Positions 43,964 through 52,580 of a DNA stretch of 64,000 nucleotides are shown piece by piece. Made by a program: the position numbers and the translations under genes. Every line of letters begins with the position of its first letter. Position 1 is the stretch's first letter. The stretch spans positions 1,860,001 through 1,924,000 of the forward strand of contig NZ_CP038438.1 of NCBI RefSeq assembly GCF_004683905.1. Reading direction: 5' to 3'. The notes beneath the pieces are model-generated. The model ran no database searches, was not told the DNA's origin, and saw only the letters and a program-made list of their open reading frames with translations. This DNA comes from Pseudomonas fluorescens. Its GTDB lineage: Bacteria; Pseudomonadota; Gammaproteobacteria; Pseudomonadales; Pseudomonadaceae.

Positions 43964-44617
43964 TTATTTCCAGAGATGGATCGGCCAGCCGGCTTTTTCG
44001 GCGTGCTCCAGCAGGATCGGATCCGGATTCACCACATGCGGGAAGTCCACCTTCAGCAGTAATGGCAAATCGTTGCGTGAGTCGGAGTAGAAACTCGCGC
44101 CTTCCAGATTCTCTTCCTCGGCATCCAGCCATTCCAGCAGGCGGGTGATCTTGCCTTCGCGGTAGGTCAGCGTGCCGACGGTCTGGCCAGTGTAAACGCC
44201 GTGCGCAACGTCCAGTTCGATGCCGAGAATTTCGTCGATGCCCAGGCGCTCGGCGATCGGTTTGACCAGGTGCGTGCCGGAAGCCGAGATCACCAGAATC
44301 CGGTCGCCGGCCTTGCGGTGGGCGGCGATGGTTTTGGTCGCGTCGCTGAAGATGATCGGTTCGATGAAGTCTTCCACCCATGGGCCGACCAGGTGTTCGA
44401 CCTCTTCCGGGGTGCGCCCGATCATCGGTTCGAGGCTGAATTCCATGTACTCTTCCATGCGCAATTTGCCATGGCTGTAGGCGTCCATCAGCTCGTTGTT
44501 CTTGCGCATGAACGACTCGGGATCGACCCAGCCCAGGCGCCCCATCTGCTCGCTCCAGAGGGTGGCGCAGTCGCCGTGGATCAGGGTTTCGTCCAGATCA
44601 AAAATTGCCAGGGCCAT
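43964..44617 (-). CDS. HAD-IB family phosphatase (SerB-like)
   Basis: A 217-aa haloacid-dehalogenase phosphatase, subfamily IB. Motif I is FDLDETL (residues 6-12), motif II VISASG near 110, motif III/IV in TREGKI-like KITRLL and YSDSRNDLPLL. SerB and phosphorylethanolamine/phosphorylcholine-type enzymes share this plan. It lies 34 nt downstream of the ABC ATPase gene on the same strand, so it is likely the last gene of that operon, hydrolysing an imported phosphorylated compound. Substrate unknown. Confidence 0.85.
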   Translation of the reverse strand: MALAIFDLDETLIHGDCATLWSEQMGRLGWVDPESFMRKNNELMDAYSHGKLRMEEYMEFSLEPMIGRTPEEVEHLVGPWVEDFIEPIIFSDATKTIAAHRKAGDRILVISASGTHLVKPIAERLGIDEILGIELDVAHGVYTGQTVGTLTYREGKITRLLEWLDAEEENLEGASFYSDSRNDLPLLLKVDFPHVVNPDPILLEHAEKAGWPIHLWK

Positions 44618-44651
44618 CAGTGCAGTTCTCTCTTCAACGTCAGCAAAGTCA

Positions 44652-45641
44652 TCAGGCTACCTCACACAGGGCCGTCGGATCGATGGAAAGCGCCAGACGC
44701 TGACCGTCGGGATGCAGATCCGCCGCCGAGCGGTTGAGCACGTCCACCACCAGTTCCACGCCACGCGCCTCGACTCGATAGCGGATCACGTTACCGAGCA
44801 GGCTGTGGCTGCGGATCTGTGCATCGAGTTCGCCATTGAGGCTCAGCTCGATGGCTTCCGGGCGAATCGCGATGCGGTGGTTGATCGGCCGTTGCAGCAG
44901 TTTCGAGGCGCTCTCGGCGTCGAGCAGGTTGTAGTTGCCGATGAAGCCGGCGGCGAAGATATCGACCGGCGCGGTGTAGAGGGTTTCGGCATCGCCGCTC
45001 TGCACGATTTTCCCTTGGTTCATCAGGAAAATCCGGTCAGACATGGTCAATGCTTCTTCCTGGTCGTGGGTGACGAAAATCGTGGTCAGGCCGAGTTCGC
45101 GCTGGATCTGCCGGATCTGTTCACGCAGGTGTTTGCGGATACGCGCATCCAGCGCCGACAGTGGTTCATCCAGCAGTAACAGGCGTGGACGGGTCACCAG
45201 CGAGCGGGCGAGGGCAACGCGTTGACACTGGCCGCCGGAGAGCTGATGCGGATAACGGCTGGCGAAGTCGTTGAGCTCAACCAGTTTCAGCACCTCGGCG
45301 ACACGCTTGTGGCTGTCGTTGGCATTGACCTTCTGCATGCGCAGGCCGAAGGCAACGTTTTGTTCGACGGTCATGTTGGGGAACAGCGCGTAGCTCTGGA
45401 ACACCATGCCGATCCCGCGTTTCTGCGGGCTCAGCGGCACGATGTCGACGCCATCAAGCAGGATCTTGCCGCCATCCACCGGCGTCAGGCCGGCAATGCA
45501 GCGCAGCAGGGTGGACTTGCCGCAACCCGATGGGCCGAGGAGGGTGACGAATTCACCCTTGTTGATCTCGCAGTTGATGTCGCTGAACACGGTCGTGCCC
45601 GCGTAGTTTTTCTGCAGGTGTTGGACGCTGACATAGCTCAT
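44652..45641 (-). CDS. ABC transporter ATP-binding protein, spermidine/putrescine-iron type
   Basis: A 329-aa ABC ATPase of the PotA/FbpC group. Walker A GPSGCGKST (about residues 36-44), signature LSGGQCQRVALARSL, Walker B LLLLDEPLSALD, and switch histidine in FVTHDQEEALTM. A C-terminal TOBE-like domain follows. It overlaps the permease gene by 4 nt (ATGA). It energises the two permeases encoded upstream in the operon. Confidence 0.93.
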   Translation of the reverse strand: MSYVSVQHLQKNYAGTTVFSDINCEINKGEFVTLLGPSGCGKSTLLRCIAGLTPVDGGKILLDGVDIVPLSPQKRGIGMVFQSYALFPNMTVEQNVAFGLRMQKVNANDSHKRVAEVLKLVELNDFASRYPHQLSGGQCQRVALARSLVTRPRLLLLDEPLSALDARIRKHLREQIRQIQRELGLTTIFVTHDQEEALTMSDRIFLMNQGKIVQSGDAETLYTAPVDIFAAGFIGNYNLLDAESASKLLQRPINHRIAIRPEAIELSLNGELDAQIRSHSLLGNVIRYRVEARGVELVVDVLNRSAADLHPDGQRLALSIDPTALCEVA

Positions 45642-46438
45642 TCGCTTTTGTCCTTGTTCAAGATGTTGGCGATCCAGGTCAGGACCAGCACGAAAAAGAA
45701 GTACGAGATCACCAGCGCACTGGTGAAGTGGCCGCTGCTGTTGCGCATGTTGTTCAGATACACCTGCAGGGTTTCGTAACGCGTGCCGACGAGGATGTTG
45801 GCGAACACGAACTCACCGAACAGGAACGAGAACGACAGCAGCAACGCGACCATCAGGCCTTTGCGCAGGTTCGGCAGCACCACCAGAAATGCCGCCTGAA
45901 AGGTGCTGGCGCCGAGCAGTTGCGCGGCGTCCATCAGGTCGCGCAGGTTGATCGCCTGCAGGTTGTTGGTGATCGCCCGGTACATGAACGGCAGCGCCAC
46001 GGTGAAGTAGCAACCGATCAGAATCCACGGTGTGCCTACCATCGCCAGCGGCCCGGAACCGTACAGTTGCAACAGACCCACCGACGACACCACCGGCGGC
46101 ACCGCGAAGGGCAGCAGGATCAGGATGTTCATCAGCGCATCGAGTTTCGGGAAGTGGTAATGCACCACGAACAGCAGCGGCAGGATCAGCACCACCGACA
46201 GCACCAGCGCGCCGACGCACACCAGCAGCGACTGGCCGAAGGCATGCAGGAAGCGCGGGTCGCTCCACAACTGGAGGTACCACTTGAAGGTGAAACCGCT
46301 GGGCAGGATGGTCGCCGACCAACTGCTGGCAATCGAGTAGATCAGCGTGCCCACCAGCGGCAGCAGCAGAATCGCGAACAGCAGATAAACCACGACGCGG
46401 TGGTAGACGCCGGCCGGGCCGGATTCAGCGCGAGACAT
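45638..46438 (-). CDS. ABC transporter permease
   Basis: A 266-aa inner-membrane permease of the PotC/PhnV type with six predicted helices. The EAA-like loop AAQLLGASTFQAAFLVVLPNLRKGL contacts the ATPase. It begins 14 nt inside the preceding permease gene and overlaps the ATPase gene by 4 nt. Part of the organophosphorus-type uptake system inferred for the operon. Confidence 0.92.
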   Translation of the reverse strand: MSRAESGPAGVYHRVVVYLLFAILLLPLVGTLIYSIASSWSATILPSGFTFKWYLQLWSDPRFLHAFGQSLLVCVGALVLSVVLILPLLFVVHYHFPKLDALMNILILLPFAVPPVVSSVGLLQLYGSGPLAMVGTPWILIGCYFTVALPFMYRAITNNLQAINLRDLMDAAQLLGASTFQAAFLVVLPNLRKGLMVALLLSFSFLFGEFVFANILVGTRYETLQVYLNNMRNSSGHFTSALVISYFFFVLVLTWIANILNKDKSE

Positions 46439-47261
46439 GGTAGCTCCTCTTCAACAGCAGTTGATGCACGACGGTGACGATGGTCATCAACGCCACCAGC
46501 ACCACGGCCAGGGCACTGGCGAGATTCGGATCGAGGGAAATATCCCCGGAAACCATTGCCGCGATGCGGATCGGCAGCACGTTGAAGTTGCCGGTGGTCA
46601 AGGCGTACACCGTGGCGTAGGCGCCGAGGGCGTTGGCCAGCAGGATCACGAAAGTGCCGAGCAGTGCCGGGGTCAGCACCGGCAGACCGATGTGGCGCCA
46701 GAACTGCCAGCCGTTGGCGCCGAGCAGCGCGGCGGATTCGCGCCAGTCTTCACGCAAGGCGTCGAACGCCGGGTACAGCAGCAGCACGCCGAGGGGAATC
46801 TGGAAGTAGGTGTAGAGGATGATCAGACCGGTTTTCGAGTACAGGTTGAAGTCCTGAATGATCCCGGCCTGCTTGAGCATGATCGTGATGCTGCCGTTGA
46901 AACCGAGCAGGATGATGAACGCGAACGCCAGCGGCACCCCCGCGAAGTTGCTGGTCATGTTGGCGAAGGCATTCACGAAGTTGCGCAGTTTCGAGTCGAC
47001 CCGGCGCAACGAATACGCACCGAGCACGGCGATGATGATGCCGAATACGCTCGACCAGAAACTGATCTCCAGGCTGTACTGAATCGCCTGCAGATAGAAC
47101 TTCGAACTGAAGATCTTGCTGAAATTGGCGAAGCCCCAGCCGAACTCTTCCGATTGCAGGCTGTTGATCATCACCCAGACCAGCGGGGCGATTTCGAACA
47201 CGATAAAGAACAGCGCGAACGGCACCAGACACAGGGCCGCCAGCCATTTGCCGCGAGTCAT
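46425..47261 (-). CDS. ABC transporter permease
   Basis: A 278-aa inner-membrane permease of the PotB/PhnU type, partner of the other permease. EAA loop: ESAALLGANGWQFWRHIGLPVLTPAL. The chosen ATG follows the phosphatase-like gene's stop by 5 nt; an in-frame start nine codons further upstream overlaps that gene. Both permeases overlap, consistent with equal production. Confidence 0.9.
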   Translation of the reverse strand: MTRGKWLAALCLVPFALFFIVFEIAPLVWVMINSLQSEEFGWGFANFSKIFSSKFYLQAIQYSLEISFWSSVFGIIIAVLGAYSLRRVDSKLRNFVNAFANMTSNFAGVPLAFAFIILLGFNGSITIMLKQAGIIQDFNLYSKTGLIILYTYFQIPLGVLLLYPAFDALREDWRESAALLGANGWQFWRHIGLPVLTPALLGTFVILLANALGAYATVYALTTGNFNVLPIRIAAMVSGDISLDPNLASALAVVLVALMTIVTVVHQLLLKRSYHVSR

Positions 47262-47266
47262 GGCAT

Positions 47267-48073
47267 TCACTTGAGCAGCTCCCGGCACACAGGTTTGTCG
47301 TGAGGGACGCCGAGCAGTTCGCAGACGGTGCCGCAGATCTCGGTCTGCTTCGGCGCGGCGTCAGCGTTGAGGCTGAAGGCGTTGCCGAGGACGAACAGCG
47401 GCACCTGACGTTCTTCCGGCAGCAGGCCGTTGTGCGAGCGGTCGTTGTTCATGCCGTGATCGGCAGTCACCAGCACCTGATAATCCGCGTCGAGCCAGCC
47501 TTGCAGGTAGTCGGCGAGGATGATGTCCGCCGAGCGCGCGCTGTTGCGGTATTGCGCGGAATCGAGGCCGTGCTTGTGGCCGGCGTCGTCGATGTTCATC
47601 GGGTGGATCAGCAGGAAGTTCGGCGCATGGCGCAGGCGCAGGTGTTCCGCGTCGGCGAACAGGTGCGAATCCGGGTAGTGATCGTTCCAGTAGAAATGCC
47701 CGTGCTGGATCGGTAACGCTGGATCGTCGGTATGCCGGTCGCGGGCCGCTAGGAACGGTGAGCGGTTGTACAACTCGCTGACCCAGTGATAAGCCGCTGC
47801 GGCGGTTTTCAGGCCGGCGTCGCGGGCGTAGTGATAGATGCTGCGCTGATTGGACAGGCGCGCAACGTTGTTGTGGACGATGCCGCTGTCGATCGGCGGC
47901 ACGCCGGTAAGGATGCATTCGTAAAGCGGTCGGGACAGGGCCGGCAACTCGCACTCCAACTGATAGAGCGCGGCGCGTCCTGCGCCAACGTAAGCCTGCA
48001 GATGCCCCATGGCGTGACGCGCGACCTCGTAATTGAGACCGTCGAGCACGACAAGGATGACGTTGTGCTTCAT
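47267..48073 (-). CDS. Alkaline-phosphatase-superfamily enzyme
   Basis: A 268-aa enzyme of the alkaline phosphatase/nucleotide pyrophosphatase superfamily. Metal-site motifs: VVLDGLNYEVARHAMGH at the start, then DDAGHKHGLDS and TADHGMNNDRSH. The likely nucleophile is the threonine in LTGVPPIDSGI. It sits inside an ABC uptake operon, so it probably cleaves an imported phosphate ester or phosphonate; phosphonoacetate hydrolase and phosphodiesterases belong to the same superfamily. A frame extending to 48166 would include a REP element and is rejected. Confidence 0.85.
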   Translation of the reverse strand: MKHNVILVVLDGLNYEVARHAMGHLQAYVGAGRAALYQLECELPALSRPLYECILTGVPPIDSGIVHNNVARLSNQRSIYHYARDAGLKTAAAAYHWVSELYNRSPFLAARDRHTDDPALPIQHGHFYWNDHYPDSHLFADAEHLRLRHAPNFLLIHPMNIDDAGHKHGLDSAQYRNSARSADIILADYLQGWLDADYQVLVTADHGMNNDRSHNGLLPEERQVPLFVLGNAFSLNADAAPKQTEICGTVCELLGVPHDKPVCRELLK

Positions 48074-48125
48074 AGGGGCAAAAACTCCGCGAAAACAGGA
48101 AATTTCAGATTCAACCTGGATCCCC

Positions 48126-48214
48126 TGTGGGAGCGGGCTTGCTCGCGAAGGCGGAGTGTCAGTCAATAGATGCTTGACTGATCCACCGCATTCGCGAGCA
48201 AGCCCGCTCCCACA
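48126..48214. repeat. REP pair inside the ABC operon
   Basis: Inverted REP cores between the binding-protein gene and the phosphatase gene. Such hairpins often protect the 3' end of the abundant upstream message, fitting a binding protein made in excess over the rest. Confidence 0.88.
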
Positions 48215-48254
48215 TTTGGATCTCCAATGGATCCAGCAGTGGGGATTTACAGGA

Positions 48255-49322
48255 TTACTTCATCTCTACGATGACTTCTTCGTTCCACTTCTGCGGCAGG
48301 GCCTTGGAGGTTTTTTCCCAGGCGTCGGCGTCCTTGATCGGCGTGACCTTCTTGTACTGCTCGTTCGGCAGCAGCTTGGCCTTCACGTCTTCCGGCAGTT
48401 GCAGGTGCTCGGCACGGATCGGGCGGGCGTTGCCACGCGCCAGGTTGGTCTGGCCGGCGTCGCTGAAGATGTATTCGCGGGTCAGCTTGGCGGCGTTCGG
48501 GTTTTTCGCGTATTTGTTGATGATGGTGGTGTAGCCGGAAATCACCGAGCCATCCGACGGGATCAGCACCACGTAGTCATCCGGGTTGGCCATCTTGGCC
48601 TTGTAGCTCAGGCCGTTGAAGTCCCAGACCACGCCGACTTCGATCTCGCCTTTTTCCATGGTGGCGATGGTCGGGTTGGCCATCGACAGGCGACCTTGCT
48701 TGGCGATGTCTGCAAACAGCAGCAGAGCCGGCTGGATGTTTTTCTCGTCGCCACCGTTGGCCAGGGCAGCGGCCAGTACGCCGTTGGCGGCTTGCGCGGC
48801 GGTGCTCACGTCACCAATGGAAACCTTGTATTTGCCGCCCTTGAGGTCAGCCCATTTGGTCGGGACTTCGGAACCGTGCAGCAGCTTCTTGTTGACGATG
48901 AAGGCGATGGTGCCGGTGTAGGCCAGTGCCCAGTTGCCGTCCTTGTCCTTGGCCCAGTCCGGGACTTGATCCCAGGTGCTTGGTTTGTACGGTTGCACCA
49001 CGCCCTGCTTGACCGCGATCGGGCCGAAGGCGGCGCCGACGTCGCCGATGTCGGCAGTGGCGTTGTCTTTTTCGGCGGCGAACTTGGCGATTTCCTGGGC
49101 CGAGCTCATGTCGGTGTCGATGTGTTTCAGGCCATAGGTCTTGGCCAGGTCTTCCCAGGTGCCTTTCCAGTTGGCCCAGTCATCGGGCATGCCGACGCTG
49201 TTGACGGCGCCTTCCGCTTTCGCAGCGGCTTCGAGGGTTTTCAGGTCGGTACCCGCCGCCATGGCGGAGGTGCACATTGCAATGGTCGAGCCTAACAGTG
49301 TTGCCAGGAAAAGCTGTTTCAT
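48255..49322 (-). CDS. ABC transporter periplasmic substrate-binding protein
   Basis: A 355-aa exported binding protein of the family with spermidine, iron and aminoethylphosphonate-type members. Signal peptide MKQLFLATLLGSTIAMCTSAMAAG, then a mature domain with GMPDDWANWKGTWEDL, GDVGAAFGPIAVKQGVV and VGVVWDFNGLSYKAKM. First gene of the operon, starting 350 nt from the divergent GntR-type regulator. The ligand is inferred from the enzymes in the operon to be a phosphorus compound, not read from sequence. Confidence 0.9.
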   Translation of the reverse strand: MKQLFLATLLGSTIAMCTSAMAAGTDLKTLEAAAKAEGAVNSVGMPDDWANWKGTWEDLAKTYGLKHIDTDMSSAQEIAKFAAEKDNATADIGDVGAAFGPIAVKQGVVQPYKPSTWDQVPDWAKDKDGNWALAYTGTIAFIVNKKLLHGSEVPTKWADLKGGKYKVSIGDVSTAAQAANGVLAAALANGGDEKNIQPALLLFADIAKQGRLSMANPTIATMEKGEIEVGVVWDFNGLSYKAKMANPDDYVVLIPSDGSVISGYTTIINKYAKNPNAAKLTREYIFSDAGQTNLARGNARPIRAEHLQLPEDVKAKLLPNEQYKKVTPIKDADAWEKTSKALPQKWNEEVIVEMK

Positions 49323-49368
49323 TCCGAAGCTCCTTGGTCGTGTTCAACGCTGCGATTGCGGTTTGTGT

Positions 49369-49380
49369 TGGTCTAGGTCA
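49369..49380. promoter_or_regulatory. Possible GntR/UTRA operator, proximal to the ABC operon
   Basis: TGGTCTAGGTCA: one full TGGTCTA half-site in the control region between the divergent operon and regulator. A second, opposite-strand copy (TAGACCA) occurs at 49483-49489. Confidence 0.5.
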
Positions 49381-49647
49381 GCAATACCTGAGCCAATTTA
49401 AGGGGGCTGGATGACACTTTGATGTCGGCGGTCGCCCGGCAGGCCTTTTATTGGCCCGGTTTCGGCGCTTGCCCGGTAAGCGTAGACCAAGGTCAAAGCC
49501 CCAGCGGACAAGGCACTTGGCCGATGTATTGCAAGTCATGAGGGCGACCGTCGGGCGGGTTTGTCATCTCTCGGTCATCTGCACTGCCTAGGCTTGCAAT
49601 ACAGGAAACGGCTTGCAGGCCGTACGGTTTTTGCCCCGAAACAGTGC

Positions 49648-49659
49648 TGGTCTAGTCCA
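49648..49659. promoter_or_regulatory. Possible GntR/UTRA operator, proximal to the regulator
   Basis: TGGTCTAGTCCA is a nearly perfect palindrome (TGG-n-CTAG-n-CCA), resembling the TGGTnTAGACCA sites of PhnF-type UTRA regulators. It lies 15 nt upstream of the regulator's start, so the protein may repress itself here. Confidence 0.6.
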
Positions 49660-49673
49660 GATAGGTAACGTTG

Positions 49674-50387
49674 ATGCGCGATGAGGCAACAAAAGCGGTG
49701 ACAGCGATTGGTCAGGTGCTGCAGGAGCAGCTTGATCACGGCCTGCTCGCGCCCGGGAGCAAGTTGCCGGCCGAGCGCAAGCTCAGTGAGTTGTTCGGCA
49801 CCACGCGCATTACGGTGCGTGAGGCGCTGTTGCAACTGGAGGCGCAGGGGCAGATCTATCGCGAGGAGCGCCGTGGCTGGTTCGTTTCGCCGCCACGTCT
49901 GGCGTACAACCTGATGCAGCGCAGTCACTTTCACGCGATGGTCAGTGCGCAGGGGCGGGTGCCGTCGACCGAGGTGATTTCGGCGCGGTTGCAGCCGGCG
50001 TCGGTGGCGGTTTGTGCGTTGTTGCAGTTGCCTGCTTTGTCGAGCGTGATTCAGATTTGCCGGTCGCGGCGGATTGACGGGCGGCTGGTTTTGTATGTGG
50101 AGCACTATCTGAATCCGCAGTATTTTCCGGGGATTCTGGGATTTGATTTGAATCAGTCGATGACCGAGTTGTATGCGCGGCATTACGATTTGCGCTATGG
50201 GCGGGTGCGGTTCGAGATTGTGCCGACGTCGTTGTCGGTGGATGCGGCGGCGGCTTTGCGGGTTTCTGTCGGGAGTCCGGGGTTACGGATTGCTCGGGTC
50301 AATTATGATCAGCATGAGCGGTTGATTGATTGTGATCTGGAGTTTTGGCGGCATGATGCGATTCACGTTGGTGTAGATGTTGTTTGA
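49674..50387 (+). CDS. GntR-family regulator with UTRA domain
   Basis: A 237-aa HutC/PhnF-type regulator. Winged helix: PAERKLSELFGTTRITVREALLQLEAQG (about residues 29-56), then UTRA ligand domain from about residue 75 (SVIQICRSRRIDGRLVLYVEHYLNP, LRIARVNYDQH). UTRA regulators sense small molecules that match the transported compound. Divergent from the ABC operon with three TGGTCTA-type sites between, so it is the likely regulator. The ATG was chosen over the TTG one codon earlier. Confidence 0.9.
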   Translation: MRDEATKAVTAIGQVLQEQLDHGLLAPGSKLPAERKLSELFGTTRITVREALLQLEAQGQIYREERRGWFVSPPRLAYNLMQRSHFHAMVSAQGRVPSTEVISARLQPASVAVCALLQLPALSSVIQICRSRRIDGRLVLYVEHYLNPQYFPGILGFDLNQSMTELYARHYDLRYGRVRFEIVPTSLSVDAAAALRVSVGSPGLRIARVNYDQHERLIDCDLEFWRHDAIHVGVDVV

Positions 50388-50399
50388 CCTTGGCGGCCT

Positions 50400-50800
50400 T
50401 TGGGCCGACCAGGCTGTTGGGTTCTATGTGAATATCCGTTTCTTCGGGTGCTGCCGCTGACGGTTTCGCTCTTACAGCGAGTCACTTTTGCAGACGCCCA
50501 AAAGTAACCAAAACGCTTGGCCCCGGCGTACGGCCCTCGCTTAGGCTCGGGTTCCTTCGTTGCGGGGTTCATCCGGGGGCATCGCCTCCGGTTTGCTTCG
50601 CTGCACCTCCTCTCGATGCATTTGGCTTCGCCAAACGGTCGCTGCGCTCCCACCCCCGGATAACCCCCTCCACTCAGCCTGCCGATGGGGCCGGCACGGC
50701 AAGATCAAGAGCTTTCGGCGAGCTGACACTCGGCCATTGAGTGGTGAAGAGCCTGCGGTCGGCTTTTGCTTTGCTGTAGGGGTGAGCCTGCTCGCGATGG
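50400..50800. repeat. Long dispersed intergenic repeat (Pseudomonas)
   Basis: A 400-bp non-coding stretch containing a series of local inverted repeats (GCCGCTGACGGTTTCGCTC, AGCGAGTCACTTTTGCAGACG, GGCGTACGGCCCTCGCTTAGG). I recognise it as one of the long repeats that recur in P. fluorescens-type genomes. It shows no reading frame with coding character. Copy number must be checked in a full genome. Confidence 0.55.
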
Positions 50801-51160
50801 CGGCCTGAAAGCCGACCAATCACCAACTGCCTGCACTCAATCCAACTGTGGGAGCTGGCCTGCCAGTGGTGGTGACCTACCAGCCGACCAACTCCAACAG
50901 CCCACACCCAATCCACTGTGGGAGCGAGCTTGCTCGCGAAGGCGGCCTGACAGCCGACCAATCTCCAACTGCCTGCACCCAATCCCACTGTGGGAGCTGG
51001 CTTGCCAGCGATGGCGGCCTGACAGCCGACCAATCTCCAACTGCCTGCACTCAATCCAACTGTGGGAGCTGGCTTGCCAGCGATGGCGGCCTGACAGCCG
51101 ACCAATCTCCAACAGCCCACACCCAATCCACTGTGGGAGCGGGCTTGCTCGCGAAGTCGC
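50800..51160. repeat. Tandem array of about 72-bp REP-containing units
   Basis: Five tandem copies of a unit of roughly 72 bp: GCGGCCTGACAGCCGACCAA, then TCTCCAACTGCCTGCACTCA and a REP-like core. Two core types alternate: GGGAGCTGGCTTGCCAGCGATG and GGGAGCGGGCTTGCTCGCGAAG. Units begin near 50800, 50870, 50940, 51015 and 51087. It indicates expansion by slippage or recombination. Confidence 0.85.
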
Positions 51161-51179
51161 CCGCACAATCACCCCATCT

Positions 51180-52514
51180 CTATCTGGCCAGCTGAGCATT
51201 CCCATACAAATAATCCGTCGCCAACGACGCCATCGTCCTCACCCCAACCACCAGCGCCGACTCATCCACAAAGAATCCCGGATTGTGATTCGGCGCCGCC
51301 TTACTCATGTCCTGATCCCGTGGCGTCACCCCGAGAAACACAAATAACCCGGGCACTTCCTTGGCGAAGAACGAGAAGTCTTCCGCGCCGCCCACCAGCG
51401 GCGCATTGACCACGTCATCCTTGGCTGCCCACTTCAACGTCGGCAGCATTTTTTCCGTCAGTGCCGGGTTGTTGATCGTGGGGTCGTATTTTTCGATGAT
51501 GGTAACGTCGGCTTTCGCGCCGCCGCTTTCGGCGATTTTTTCGATGGTCTGGCGTACGTCGGCGTGGAGTTTCTGGCGGATGCCGTAGTCGTAGGAGCGG
51601 ATGGTGCCGCTCATGTCCACGGACTCGGGAATGATGTTGTAGCGGGTGCCGCCGTTGATGGTGCCGATGCTGACCACCGACGGGTAGGACGAAATGTCAG
51701 TGCGGCGGCTGACCACGGTTTGCAGGCCGACGATGGTTTGTGCGCCGACGGTGATCGGGTCGATGCCGTCCCACGGGCGGCCGGCGTGGGTCTGTTTGCC
51801 GAGGATTTTGATGCGCAGGTCGTCGGAGCTGGCCAGAGTGGCGCCGGGGCGGTAGGCGATCTGGCCGGCGGGGACGCCGGCCCAGACGTGGAGGCCGAAG
51901 ACGGCGTCGGGTTTGGGGGATTTCATCACGCCTTCCTGCACCATCATTTTCGCGCCCCAGGTGTTTTTGCCGTCGGGGATGAAGTCGCTCGGGCCTTCTT
52001 CGGCGGGCTGGAAATAGAACACCACGGTGCCGGGCAGGGTGTCGCGCAGGCCAGTGAGAATTTTCGCCGTGTTCAGCAGGATCGCAGTGTGGGCGTCGTG
52101 GCCGCAGGCGTGCATCACGTCGACTTCTTTGTCCAGATAAGTGCCTTTGGCTTTCGAGGCGAAAGGCAGGTCGGCGACTTCCTTGACCGGCAACGCGTCC
52201 ATGTCGGCGCGCAAGGCCACGGTCGGGCCGGGCAGGGCGCCCTTGAGGATGGCAACCACGCCGGTGCGGGCGACGTTGGTTTTGACTTCCAGGCCCATGG
52301 CCTTCAGTTGTCTGGCGACCAGTTCCGCGGTGCGTTTCTCGGTGTTGCCCAGTTCCGGATGCGCGTGGATGTCGCGGCGGGTTTCCAGCAGTTGCGGTTC
52401 AAGTGCCTTGGCTTGCGTGGCGATCTGTTCGCGGGTGCTGTCCAGGGTGGCGGCGCTGGCGGTGCCGGCCAGCAGAGTGAGCAGAACGGTCTGGGCGATA
52501 CGTGTCAGCTGCAT
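51180..52514 (-). CDS. M20-family amidohydrolase, exported
   Basis: A 444-aa metallopeptidase of the M20D (IAA-amino-acid hydrolase/N-acyl amino acid amidohydrolase) group. Signal peptide MQLTRIAQTVLLTLLAGTASA, metal-binding HACGHDAHT, catalytic glutamates in FQPAEEGP, and a dimerisation domain (residues about 220-330). Such enzymes hydrolyse N-acylated amino acids or amide conjugates; the export signal puts it in the periplasm. Substrate not determinable. Confidence 0.9.
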   Translation of the reverse strand: MQLTRIAQTVLLTLLAGTASAATLDSTREQIATQAKALEPQLLETRRDIHAHPELGNTEKRTAELVARQLKAMGLEVKTNVARTGVVAILKGALPGPTVALRADMDALPVKEVADLPFASKAKGTYLDKEVDVMHACGHDAHTAILLNTAKILTGLRDTLPGTVVFYFQPAEEGPSDFIPDGKNTWGAKMMVQEGVMKSPKPDAVFGLHVWAGVPAGQIAYRPGATLASSDDLRIKILGKQTHAGRPWDGIDPITVGAQTIVGLQTVVSRRTDISSYPSVVSIGTINGGTRYNIIPESVDMSGTIRSYDYGIRQKLHADVRQTIEKIAESGGAKADVTIIEKYDPTINNPALTEKMLPTLKWAAKDDVVNAPLVGGAEDFSFFAKEVPGLFVFLGVTPRDQDMSKAAPNHNPGFFVDESALVVGVRTMASLATDYLYGNAQLAR

Positions 52515-52580
52515 CGGGTGTCTCCATGGTTATTGTTTTTCTGGCTTCCCTGCCTGTGACCCGAGTGTCTGCGCGAAGTG

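Noticed and set aside
50800..51160. CRISPR array
   Set aside because: Repeats are about 72 bp with no unique spacers, and no cas genes are present.
50560..51168. Several overlapping ORFs in the repeat block after the GntR gene
   Set aside because: They translate the REP-derived tandem repeats; different frames give the same repeated peptide, a sign of non-coding sequence.
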